Source: a virus | Direction: 5' to 3' (one strand) | Length of the DNA stretch: 64,000 nucleotides | IMG/VR virus record: IMGVR_UViG_3300022890_000014 | Coordinates: 1-64,000 of that record | Part shown: piece by piece, positions 49,945-56,975 of the stretch | Layout: each line of letters opens with the position of its first letter | Position numbering within the stretch: the first letter of the stretch is position 1 | Translations under genes and position numbers: made by a program | Notes under the pieces: model-generated | The model's input: the letters and a program-made list of their open reading frames with translations, nothing else | Databases searched by the model: none | What the model was told of the DNA's origin: nothing

Positions 49945-50725
49945 TATTCAATACGTCCTCGACAACTGCTTTGTTTGTCGGTACTAGTATCTATTGCCAG
50001 TAAAAAAACTTAGCAAGATGTAAGCAAACATCCCACATCATAGATTCTTTATTGGCATGGCAGAATCTCACAACTGCCGCATATTTAAAAAGAACCAAGA
50101 AAGGCGAGGTGAATCCTCACTTGGTTCTTAATCCAACTATCGCTAGCTGGTTGAAGAAAGAAAAGTTAACATATCCTGGCAAAAGTGTAGATGTCACTCA
50201 AACTTTACATCTACATAAAGCGTAACTTCAGAATGAAGCCAGAACTTTAGATATGTCAACTAGATGTGTTCAGTTCTTTGCGTCGATTCTCTATTTTGTG
50301 TGTCCGGCAGTATGGTTATAAACTAGTTCTTTCTTTACAAAGAGCCTTACTTATGATCATTTTCTGCCCCAACCTGTGTACTAACCACTCCTATGGTCAA
50401 TCGACTATTCCATTGAAAATGCTCTGGCCCCTGGTTTGTATCAAAAAGGTTATTTCTCAACGTTTCTGCCGAGTTAATCTTTTGGTGCCAGGTTCGCCAG
50501 GTTTTCAACCAGGATAGCTTAGTTCTGCTGAATCTGACCAGGATGGTTTGCCAGATCTGCGCTCGCGAGTCGAACTTTAGACCTGACATTCTTCCTGGTT
50601 TCTTACCTACACTTGCTAGAGACCGTCCTCCTATACGTTCGTATCGCAAACGCTTCAAGCGGAGAAAAAGACAATAAAGTCTTCAGTGGCAATTAACCCA
50701 CTGAGGTAGCCAAGAAACTGAAACT
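49945..50725 (-). ncRNA. Candidate large structured non-coding RNA
   Basis: About 780 nt with no credible gene but many stems: AGAACCAAG/CTTGGTTCT (50091-50128, 9 bp with an inner GAGG/CCTC), TGTAGATGT/ACATCTACA (50186-50215, 9 bp), CGACAA/TTGTCG (49960-49980), GATGT/ACATC (50017-50032), GGCAG/CTGCC (50059-50078), TCAGTGG/CCACTGA and AAGAC/GTCTT near 50680-50704, ATACG/CGTAT near 50633. A - strand promoter-like element sits at its 5' end and tRNA-like genes follow. This matches the setting of GOLLD/ROOL-type phage RNAs; sequence membership is untested. Confidence 0.5.
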
Positions 50726-50743
50726 ATATACACTATAACACAT
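50724..50743 (-). promoter_or_regulatory. Extended -10 promoter of the RNA unit
   Basis: - strand TGTGTTATAGTGTATATAG: TG-T-TATAGT followed by TATAG start region, closely similar to the RNAP gene promoter. It points into the gene-less, hairpin-rich region and the tRNA-like genes. Confidence 0.6.
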
Positions 50744-50772
50744 CATCTATATATCTTGTACCCTTTTTTTTA

Positions 50773-51333
50773 TTATTGTTCACTCATGTTTTTTGAGAAG
50801 CAGTCAAGGCACATGGCTTCGTACTCTCCTTTTCCTCCTAGAACTATATCGCCTTTGTCTTCTGGGTTTTTCCTAAAGCTTCTTGTGGCATCCGAGTTAC
50901 ATCTTGTGCATACAGCAGTGAGCTTAACAATCTTGTCTGCTACAGCGAATACATCTGATGAAGTCTCAAATGGTTTTCCGTCGCTCTTCAGGTCTAACAT
51001 CGAGACGTAGACGTTAGAGCCTGTTCTTGATAGCCATACGAGAACTTCTGACAGATTGGGTATGAACTGGGCTTCATCTATGAATACATCCTTTATGCCA
51101 TACTTCATGGAGCCAAATATATCATAGATTCCCTCTGCCTTATCCACAAGTCTAGCCAGAACCTCCTCTCCATTATGCGAGATAATCTTCTCTGGATCAT
51201 ATCTGCGATCTATCCTAGGTTTGATAACTAGCACGGTCCTGTTGCCACGAACCGATCTTCTGTACGCAGATAGTAGATGTGTGGTTTTCTCTGAGAACAT
51301 AGGTCCGGTGAACACAGTTATCTTTCCTGACAT
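50773..51333 (-). CDS. tdk: Thymidine kinase (type II) with altered P-loop
   Basis: 186 aa from the ATG at 51333 (GAGAGGA upstream; the longer frame begins inside the palindrome as MRKPYA). Type II TK features are present: a P-loop region GPMFSEKTTHL at 10-20, the DEAQF lid/Walker B at 86-90, an LDLKSDGKPF lasso-type segment and a four-Cys zinc knuckle (CTRC ... CLDC). TKs phosphorylate thymidine with ATP for dTTP supply. The invariant P-loop Gly before Lys is Glu here (GPMFSGKT becomes GPMFSEKT), a likely one-base change that may abolish or alter ATP binding. Confidence 0.9.
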   Translation of the reverse strand: MSGKITVFTGPMFSEKTTHLLSAYRRSVRGNRTVLVIKPRIDRRYDPEKIISHNGEEVLARLVDKAEGIYDIFGSMKYGIKDVFIDEAQFIPNLSEVLVWLSRTGSNVYVSMLDLKSDGKPFETSSDVFAVADKIVKLTAVCTRCNSDATRSFRKNPEDKGDIVLGGKGEYEAMCLDCFSKNMSEQ

Positions 51334-51345
51334 AAGAATCCTCTC

Positions 51346-51362
51346 TGCGTAAGGCTTACGCA
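51346..51362. repeat. Dispersed palindrome, copy 31
   Basis: Perfect 17-nt copy, central G on +, between the TK promoter-like element and its RBS. Confidence 0.95.
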
Positions 51363-51387
51363 TGGCTTGTTTCAGGTGAGTAATTCA

Positions 51388-51400
51388 CAGTATAGTAACA
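51388..51400 (-). promoter_or_regulatory. Extended -10 promoter for thymidine kinase
   Basis: - strand TGTTACTATACTG: TG-T-TACTAT. It diverges from the + strand element 7 nt away. Confidence 0.45.
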
Positions 51401-51406
51401 CGTATA

Positions 51407-51426
51407 TGGGTATAAAATTAATAGAG
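51407..51426 (+). promoter_or_regulatory. Phage promoter, GGTATAAA-N5-TAGAG class
   Basis: GGGTATAAA then TAGAG after five bases, preceding the small gene at 51501 by about 75 nt. Confidence 0.58.
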
Positions 51427-51500
51427 GAAGAACTAGTCCATCTCCTCTACTAATTATTCTGGACTAAACAATAACAAGTCATATATCAGAGGTGAATATT

Positions 51501-51785
51501 ATGGGCGACAAGTCAAACAAACCGATTAGAAGCACAAGACATGTTTGTAAAGTAAATATACACGGTGCTGAGATACACACGATGGTCGGAATGACTGGAA
51601 AGAAATCAGTTCTTTTGGTGGATAAAGAATATAGTGGGGGTGTTATCGAATTCGCAATAACATGGCTGAGAGATCGGAAGAGACGCGGTAAGCCAATAAT
51701 CGGATTGTGTATAGAGTGTCTGCAAGGTTCGTCATGTGGAAGAGTGACAGTGGAAGACAACGGAGACCTAACCGTGAAGTTCTAG
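51501..51785 (+). CDS. Small hypothetical protein (94 aa)
   Basis: 94 aa from the ATG at 51501 (GAGGTGA 6 nt upstream; a GTG nine bases earlier is less likely). Basic and hydrophobic segments alternate; a CIECLQGSSC stretch has three Cys but no clear metal pattern. The gene is an isolated + strand unit with its own promoter-like element and a clean intrinsic terminator, typical of an early phage gene. No family recognised. Confidence 0.72.
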   Translation: MGDKSNKPIRSTRHVCKVNIHGAEIHTMVGMTGKKSVLLVDKEYSGGVIEFAITWLRDRKRRGKPIIGLCIECLQGSSCGRVTVEDNGDLTVKF

Positions 51786-51794
51786 GTTGTCGGG

Positions 51795-51816
51795 AGTCGC
51801 AACATGCGACTTTTTT
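51795..51816 (+). terminator. Intrinsic terminator
   Basis: AGTCGC-AACAT-GCGACT hairpin followed by a T run, 10 nt after the stop of the 94-aa gene; it touches the end of the convergent sigma-like gene. Confidence 0.88.
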
Positions 51817-52855
51817 AGTACATAACTTTTCCTGCATCCAGTATGTCTTTTATCTCTGATGCAATAAACCTGTGCTCTTTTCTCACCTCTGCTTCACTTA
51901 TGCCTAGTCTATTAGATATTTCCTTCACTCCATCGAGAGTTTCTTTTCCCTCGAAGTCATCAAAAGTATGTTCCATAACTAGTTGCTGCTTCGGTGTTGC
52001 ACTGTGATACGTAGTAAAAAGAGCTTCAACTGCTGGGTCTGTGTTGCTTGCACCTATCGGACCTAGGTTGTCATCAAGCACCAAGTCTTGTCTTAGCTCC
52101 TGATCTATGGCTTTTAGGTCAGATATTTTCCATCCAAGTTCTTGACGCAGTTCTTGAATTGTGGGGTCTCGATTCTTTTTATCTTTTAGTAGTTCGTATG
52201 CGTTCTGATATACGCCTACTTTAGCTGCCCTTGGTTCAGGTATACTTCCCACGTTCTGATATTTATACCCATACCTGTGAATCTTAGACAGTTGATGCCA
52301 AACATGAGTGTTAAGTGCCGCACCCTTGTTTGGGTTATATGTGTTTATTCCGTGCCTAAGCAGTCTCATTCCTTCTGCTTCTACAGCAGATTTTGGGAGA
52401 GGAGAGTTCTTGACCCAAGGACGAACCCTGCTTCGTACAAGAGGAGTGAAGGAATGCATAAGCTTCCTAAGTGCTCTCTTGTCACCAGTCTTGTTGTACG
52501 ACTTCCAGAGTTCCATCTCTTCATCTTTAGACATACTTGCAGCAGTTTTAATTAGGGAAGGATAGATGCTGTCTTCAATAATGCACTTACCGTTAGCTTC
52601 CTTAGTAAACTCGCATAAAGCCCAATCCTTAGAGGAGTCACCAAGAAACCGTGTGTTCTCATCACACACAACTCTTCCACCATCGAATAGCTCCGAGGCA
52701 AGTTTCATTGTGTGCGTAAGGCTTACGCGGTCACTGCTCCACACCACAAGAGCGCCCTTGCTTGTATCTTCAGGTAGATACATTGCAGACTTCTCTATGC
52801 CGTCCTCTTCTGTCACAAGAAGACCAGCAGTGTGTTTATTCATATATGTATTCAT
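51815..52855 (-). CDS. Sigma-70-like transcription factor
   Basis: 346 aa from the ATG at 52855 (GAGGG 6 nt upstream; the longer frame overlaps the upstream gene). A sigma region 2-like block is visible at about residues 120-190 (YNKTGDKRALRKLMHSFTPL, then GMRLLRHGINTYNP and LSKIHRYGY), a region 3-like helix set (DPTIQELRQELG) and a C-terminal region 4-like helix-turn-helix (GVKEISNRLGISEAEVRKEHR). The N-terminal 90 residues are an extension; a palindrome copy inside is read as VSLTH. It may direct the phage polymerase at 2278 or the host RNAP to phage promoters; which one is inference. Confidence 0.72.
   Translation of the reverse strand: MNTYMNKHTAGLLVTEEDGIEKSAMYLPEDTSKGALVVWSSDRVSLTHTMKLASELFDGGRVVCDENTRFLGDSSKDWALCEFTKEANGKCIIEDSIYPSLIKTAASMSKDEEMELWKSYNKTGDKRALRKLMHSFTPLVRSRVRPWVKNSPLPKSAVEAEGMRLLRHGINTYNPNKGAALNTHVWHQLSKIHRYGYKYQNVGSIPEPRAAKVGVYQNAYELLKDKKNRDPTIQELRQELGWKISDLKAIDQELRQDLVLDDNLGPIGASNTDPAVEALFTTYHSATPKQQLVMEHTFDDFEGKETLDGVKEISNRLGISEAEVRKEHRFIASEIKDILDAGKVMY
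52713..52728. repeat. Dispersed palindrome, copy 32 (inside a gene)
   Basis: 16-nt copy, central G on +, read as RVSLTH in the sigma-like protein. Confidence 0.93.
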
Positions 52856-52856
52856 G

Positions 52857-55778
52857 TCAGCCCTCAAAGCCAACAGATGACGCAAGCTCGAACTGATAAG
52901 TCCTAGCTATCTTCCATCTGTTTTTATTTATGGCAGTAAACCTAGCGTTTATATCTTCGTAGTTCTTAGCGAGAACTTCTCTGGCATTTCCCTTGGCTGC
53001 ACTAGTGAAACCAGGGCCAGTTGCTTTCTCATTAGTATATATGAAGTCTGGAAGTAGACCAGCATGAGTCCAGTATGTAGAAGCGCCTCTTCTCTTTACT
53101 ATCCTTATTTTTGCTTTAGGTGACGTTGATTCATAAAAACCTATTCCATCACCAACAGAAATCCCAACATGCTTCTCTCTTCCTTTCACACTGCCGTATC
53201 TTGGAGATGCAAAGTTAACTTCCTTGAAATGGAACACTATAGCCCCTGGTGTATTCAGTGCAACTTCAACAGATATTCTCTGTAGAGATCTAGAGTACAT
53301 CTCAATAGATCTTCTGCCTGCAAGTTTTACTCCAAAATAATTCTGCGCTGTCCAGTATGTAACACCAGAGCAGTCAGCACCTTTTGCTGGAGCGCCTTCA
53401 TTATCGGAAACATAGTCTTTGTTATGAAACATTGTCTTTGCTTGGAGAAGGAAGTTCTCGCCAGTTCTAGCTTTAGATCCCTTGCCAGCTTTCACTGGTA
53501 GGGTCTTCTTCTGCTTTTTCACTGGTTGCTTGGCAGAAGATGCGGTGGTCTTACTCATGCTGTTGTTAGTTATAGAAGGTTGAACCGTTCCCTTCTCTAT
53601 GTTTGAACCAGTGAATATAGGCGCATCTACATAGGAGAACCTTATGTCATTAGGTCCAACACTATCAGAGTAATAAGAAGAGGCATTTTTTAGCTCACCT
53701 TTGTAGAAGATCTTATTTATCTGCTCTTCAGTGGCTATAGGTCTAAACGTCTTCTTGTATACAAACATATCATGATTACCAGAAGAGAGTGCTGCTCTAT
53801 ACTGATTGCGTAAATCGTTAGCTGCCTTTATGATTCTCTGTCTTTTTTCAACCAAGTGAGCATCAGCACCAGGTTTATTTATGGATACTCTTCCACTTGC
53901 TTGATCATTTGATATTGGATTAAGTGGATTAGTGAAAGATACATTCTCTTTTTTGTTTGCTGCTGTGTTCAACAGAGATGCACACCCAAGCATTTTTGAG
54001 TATACATGCATGCCAATTTGACCACTCGTGAATATCTCATCAAACCATGCTGGAAGAGGTGGTTCTTTTGGTTGTGTCGGTATAGTTAGCTTAGTGTTAT
54101 TTATTTCTTTATCAAAATTTATACTTACTGAATCAAGGTTCCTTGCTAAAGAAAAATCTGCATTACTTTCCCATCTTCCATTAGCATTTACGATATGGTT
54201 GACTCTTGATACATAAGAAACAATATCAAGCTCCATATTGCTATCGTCTATAAATATAGATGGAAATCCTGGTACTAAGCCTGGCTTGAATGCTAATAAT
54301 AAACTAAACGATGTAGCAGAGGCTCTCTTTCTATGGTACTCAAAGTCAGCAAGCCTTGAGATGAATACATTGTAGTCTTTTTTGCCAAGAATACCTTCCT
54401 TTATTTTCTTTGCACCAAAAGATACATCTCTACCTAATAGCTGACTTCCTTTTTCCTGAGTAGTCTTATGAGCCTTAGCGTATGCATGAGACAACAAAAA
54501 TGATGTTGATCCTGGAAGTATAGTTGCATACCCAGGAACAATACCCCTTTCAAGCTCTTCTGCTGATAGATAACTGAATGTTCTTACAGTTGACTTATCT
54601 TTTGTTTTTCCTATAACTTTACCATCAAGGTTAACTATTTCTATTGGAGGTATCTTCTTTGCAGCACCTCCTCTGACATGTTCCTGTAACGTATCTGGCT
54701 TATAAAACGCAGACAACATGGAGAGTTCAGGGTCTTTAAATATTGGACTATTAGGAATTAACTGAAGTCTTGTTATTTCCTTCTGCCAGTTCTCGGAGTA
54801 CCCAACATTAGTAACTTCGCTAGGGAATATAATATTACATGATGGCGGATCAACCATCCATGCAGTAGGCTTTATGATGAAGTTGGCTGGCATATAATCA
54901 CTAAATGGTTCTTTGTCAGCCGTATTATCATATGCTCTAGCATTATTCACTGATACTTTATATATCTCTTTCTCTGTCCAGTACAAAGGTGCTGTCTCGT
55001 TTGACTTCCACTTTCTGTTAGGAACCCAACTTGGATTAGGTAGAGATATTATTTCATGATGAACCATAGCGAGTAGCATATTTAGTACGTTCCATAACGA
55101 CTGAACACCACCACTCTTATTTATCTGCTGTTTTATGTACTGTTGGAATAACTTGTGAGAGAATATAGACTTAGTCATCTTTTGTGTGCTGGCAGAAAAG
55201 ACTCTATCTCCCATCTTTAGTCTAGAGAAGTTCAATGCGAAGAATTCGTTTGAGTTCTTTACATCATCCATTATAGCCGTGACTACATCTACGAAGCTAT
55301 CCTTCTCTCCGGCCTTACCAAAGAAAGAATTAAGCCTAGAGTTAGTGCTTATAAGCTCTCCAGTTATTCTGTTTACTCCAGAGAATATAGCCCTTTGTGC
55401 TGCACCCAAACCTTGTGCTACTTGACTATTCTGATAGTATTGCTTTGCCTGAAGCCAGTACGAGGACATATCCATACAGCTAACAGATACAGCCTTGCTT
55501 CCTTCGCTTCTGTTGTATGATATAGCCTTTGCTTCACCTTCAAACAGGATTCTATAGATTTGTCTTCCTGTTATCATCGTTGCAAAGTGGTCTTTGTAAA
55601 ACACCTCAAAGTTTGTATTAGGGCGTATTCTCATTGCCCCTTTAGTCGGTATCAAGTGGACTACTGCTGTTGATGGAATATTAACTCCCATCGATACACT
55701 AGCGCCAATAAAGGGGACTTCTACACCTTGTATTCTTAGCTTTGCTTCCGAATGTTCTGGTTGTGAAAATAGAGACAT
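52857..55778 (-). CDS. Tail hub/lysin with NlpC/P60 domain
   Basis: 973 aa from the ATG at 55778 (GGAGAGAG upstream; the longer frame runs back into the palindrome). The N-terminal 600 residues include a fold with GVEVPFIGASVSMGV and SNMELDIVSYVSRV segments typical of tail-hub (gp27-like) proteins. From about residue 770 there is an NlpC/P60 domain with the catalytic Cys in ADCSG (C803), HVGISVGDG for the His, and THAGLLP. Such enzymes cut peptidoglycan peptides as the tail enters the cell. It is followed by the sigma-like gene with 1 nt between stop and start. Confidence 0.83.
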   Translation of the reverse strand: MSLFSQPEHSEAKLRIQGVEVPFIGASVSMGVNIPSTAVVHLIPTKGAMRIRPNTNFEVFYKDHFATMITGRQIYRILFEGEAKAISYNRSEGSKAVSVSCMDMSSYWLQAKQYYQNSQVAQGLGAAQRAIFSGVNRITGELISTNSRLNSFFGKAGEKDSFVDVVTAIMDDVKNSNEFFALNFSRLKMGDRVFSASTQKMTKSIFSHKLFQQYIKQQINKSGGVQSLWNVLNMLLAMVHHEIISLPNPSWVPNRKWKSNETAPLYWTEKEIYKVSVNNARAYDNTADKEPFSDYMPANFIIKPTAWMVDPPSCNIIFPSEVTNVGYSENWQKEITRLQLIPNSPIFKDPELSMLSAFYKPDTLQEHVRGGAAKKIPPIEIVNLDGKVIGKTKDKSTVRTFSYLSAEELERGIVPGYATILPGSTSFLLSHAYAKAHKTTQEKGSQLLGRDVSFGAKKIKEGILGKKDYNVFISRLADFEYHRKRASATSFSLLLAFKPGLVPGFPSIFIDDSNMELDIVSYVSRVNHIVNANGRWESNADFSLARNLDSVSINFDKEINNTKLTIPTQPKEPPLPAWFDEIFTSGQIGMHVYSKMLGCASLLNTAANKKENVSFTNPLNPISNDQASGRVSINKPGADAHLVEKRQRIIKAANDLRNQYRAALSSGNHDMFVYKKTFRPIATEEQINKIFYKGELKNASSYYSDSVGPNDIRFSYVDAPIFTGSNIEKGTVQPSITNNSMSKTTASSAKQPVKKQKKTLPVKAGKGSKARTGENFLLQAKTMFHNKDYVSDNEGAPAKGADCSGVTYWTAQNYFGVKLAGRRSIEMYSRSLQRISVEVALNTPGAIVFHFKEVNFASPRYGSVKGREKHVGISVGDGIGFYESTSPKAKIRIVKRRGASTYWTHAGLLPDFIYTNEKATGPGFTSAAKGNAREVLAKNYEDINARFTAINKNRWKIARTYQFELASSVGFEG

Positions 55779-55787
55779 ACTCTCTCC

Positions 55788-55804
55788 TGCGTAAGCCTTA
55801 CGCA
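55788..55804. repeat. Dispersed palindrome, copy 33
   Basis: Perfect 17-nt copy, central C on +, just upstream of the RBS of the NlpC/P60 gene. Confidence 0.95.
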
Positions 55805-55807
55805 GCA

Positions 55808-55822
55808 ACGCAAGGCTTACAT
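55808..55822. repeat. Diverged half-copy of the palindrome
   Basis: ACGCAAGGCTTACAT: one arm is intact, the other has lost two bases; it lies 3 nt from copy 33. Confidence 0.6.
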
Positions 55823-55838
55823 GATTCGTCTTATACAG

Positions 55839-56942
55839 CTATCGACCTGGTTGACTTGCTTCTTCTTTCTTTATTGCATCGTCTATTTCTTTTTGAAGAC
55901 TAGGCTTTCCAATCTTTCCAATTCTCTGCTTAGTCATTCTTATAGCACCAGACCGTCTTTCTGTTGCTCCGTATGTCTTTGCGAAATTACTTCTAACAAG
56001 TTCATACGCAATAGGAGTTCGCTTACTCTTGTATTTCATACCAAGCTTCCTTACTTCATTTATAATGGGAGAGCTTGAGATGAAGCCGTTATTAGTTATA
56101 ATAATAGAGAAGGCGAATGGCACAGCGTTGGGTGATGATGCCTTTCTAGACTGAGAAGTGTTGAGTATATAGCCTGATATTGCTATATCTTCAAACGTCA
56201 TGAACACTTCACCACCCATCTTAACACACTGTGACCCTCTTAGGAACTGAGAGTACATAGACATAAACTCAGAAGACCAGTTCTGATTATGAGTATTTAG
56301 TAGTCTTCCTCTGAATGTCCATACTTCTGGGTCTCCATCAAAGAAGTTGATTCGGTAAGACCTAAAGGTTCTATGTATCTGGTATTTCTCAGAAGATGAT
56401 ATAGATACATCCTCAAGCATAAACCTGGTGTATTCAGGCATTATAGTCCTGTAAGACTTGGACCTTCTGCCTAGACCAGTCAACACCTGAATAGATGCTA
56501 TCGGAAATCTATTCTTCTCTTCTACTATTCGATACAGACCACTTCTGTAGTCATCTAGAAATCTATCTTTATATAGAGAGGTTGCATTAGATGAGTACAC
56601 AATACCCGTGTTCTCTGCTATCTCTGTATATGATTTATCATCTTGGAAGTCAAACGAAAGAACCGCTCCTGCTTTCTTCTTTGCAAGATTAAGTCTATCA
56701 CCCCTAGGCATCGGTGCGGGGATTATATCTTCGTTCTTATCTCCACTCATAGATGGAAGGAACACACTTTGTTGAGCCGAACTATCCCTTCTTGCTGTCA
56801 TCTGACCATTTACACGATTCATTATCGTTGATGCAGGAGAAGGATTGCTCCAGATACTACCAGAGACATGCTTGGTGCCTCTTGGTGAATCTACAAGTGC
56901 GCTTACCTTTCCTAATAAACTATTTGTTTGCAGGGAAGCCAT
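55839..56942 (-). CDS. Hypothetical tail-tip/baseplate protein
   Basis: 367 aa, mixed alpha/beta, with a Pro/Ser-rich N-terminus, a central Arg-rich region (YRSGLYRIVEEKNRFP, IHRTFRSYRIN) and a Lys-rich C-terminus. It lies between the tape measure and the NlpC/P60 hub gene, where tail-tip proteins usually lie. No motif identified. Confidence 0.62.
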   Translation of the reverse strand: MASLQTNSLLGKVSALVDSPRGTKHVSGSIWSNPSPASTIMNRVNGQMTARRDSSAQQSVFLPSMSGDKNEDIIPAPMPRGDRLNLAKKKAGAVLSFDFQDDKSYTEIAENTGIVYSSNATSLYKDRFLDDYRSGLYRIVEEKNRFPIASIQVLTGLGRRSKSYRTIMPEYTRFMLEDVSISSSEKYQIHRTFRSYRINFFDGDPEVWTFRGRLLNTHNQNWSSEFMSMYSQFLRGSQCVKMGGEVFMTFEDIAISGYILNTSQSRKASSPNAVPFAFSIIITNNGFISSSPIINEVRKLGMKYKSKRTPIAYELVRSNFAKTYGATERRSGAIRMTKQRIGKIGKPSLQKEIDDAIKKEEASQPGR

Positions 56943-56955
56943 TGAATATTCCTTA

Positions 56956-56972
56956 TGCGTAAGGCTTACGCA
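56956..56972. repeat. Dispersed palindrome, copy 34
   Basis: Perfect 17-nt copy, central G on +, between the tape measure and the tail-tip gene. Confidence 0.95.
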
Positions 56973-56975
56973 GTA

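Noticed and set aside
50051-50226. + strand open frame without ATG in the same region
   Set aside because: No start or RBS, about 60 codons, coincides with strong RNA stems.
50347-50658. 103-codon frame on the - strand inside the RNA-like region
   Set aside because: It starts at TTG without an RBS and lies in a stretch full of hairpins; its composition is not protein-like. Kept as part of the candidate RNA.
51334-51363. Upstream start of thymidine kinase reading MRKPYA
   Set aside because: This is the palindrome read in frame; the ATG at 51333 has a proper RBS and aligns with TK N-termini.
55779-55808. Upstream start of the NlpC/P60 protein reading LRKAYA
   Set aside because: Palindrome read in frame; the ATG at 55778 has a strong RBS.
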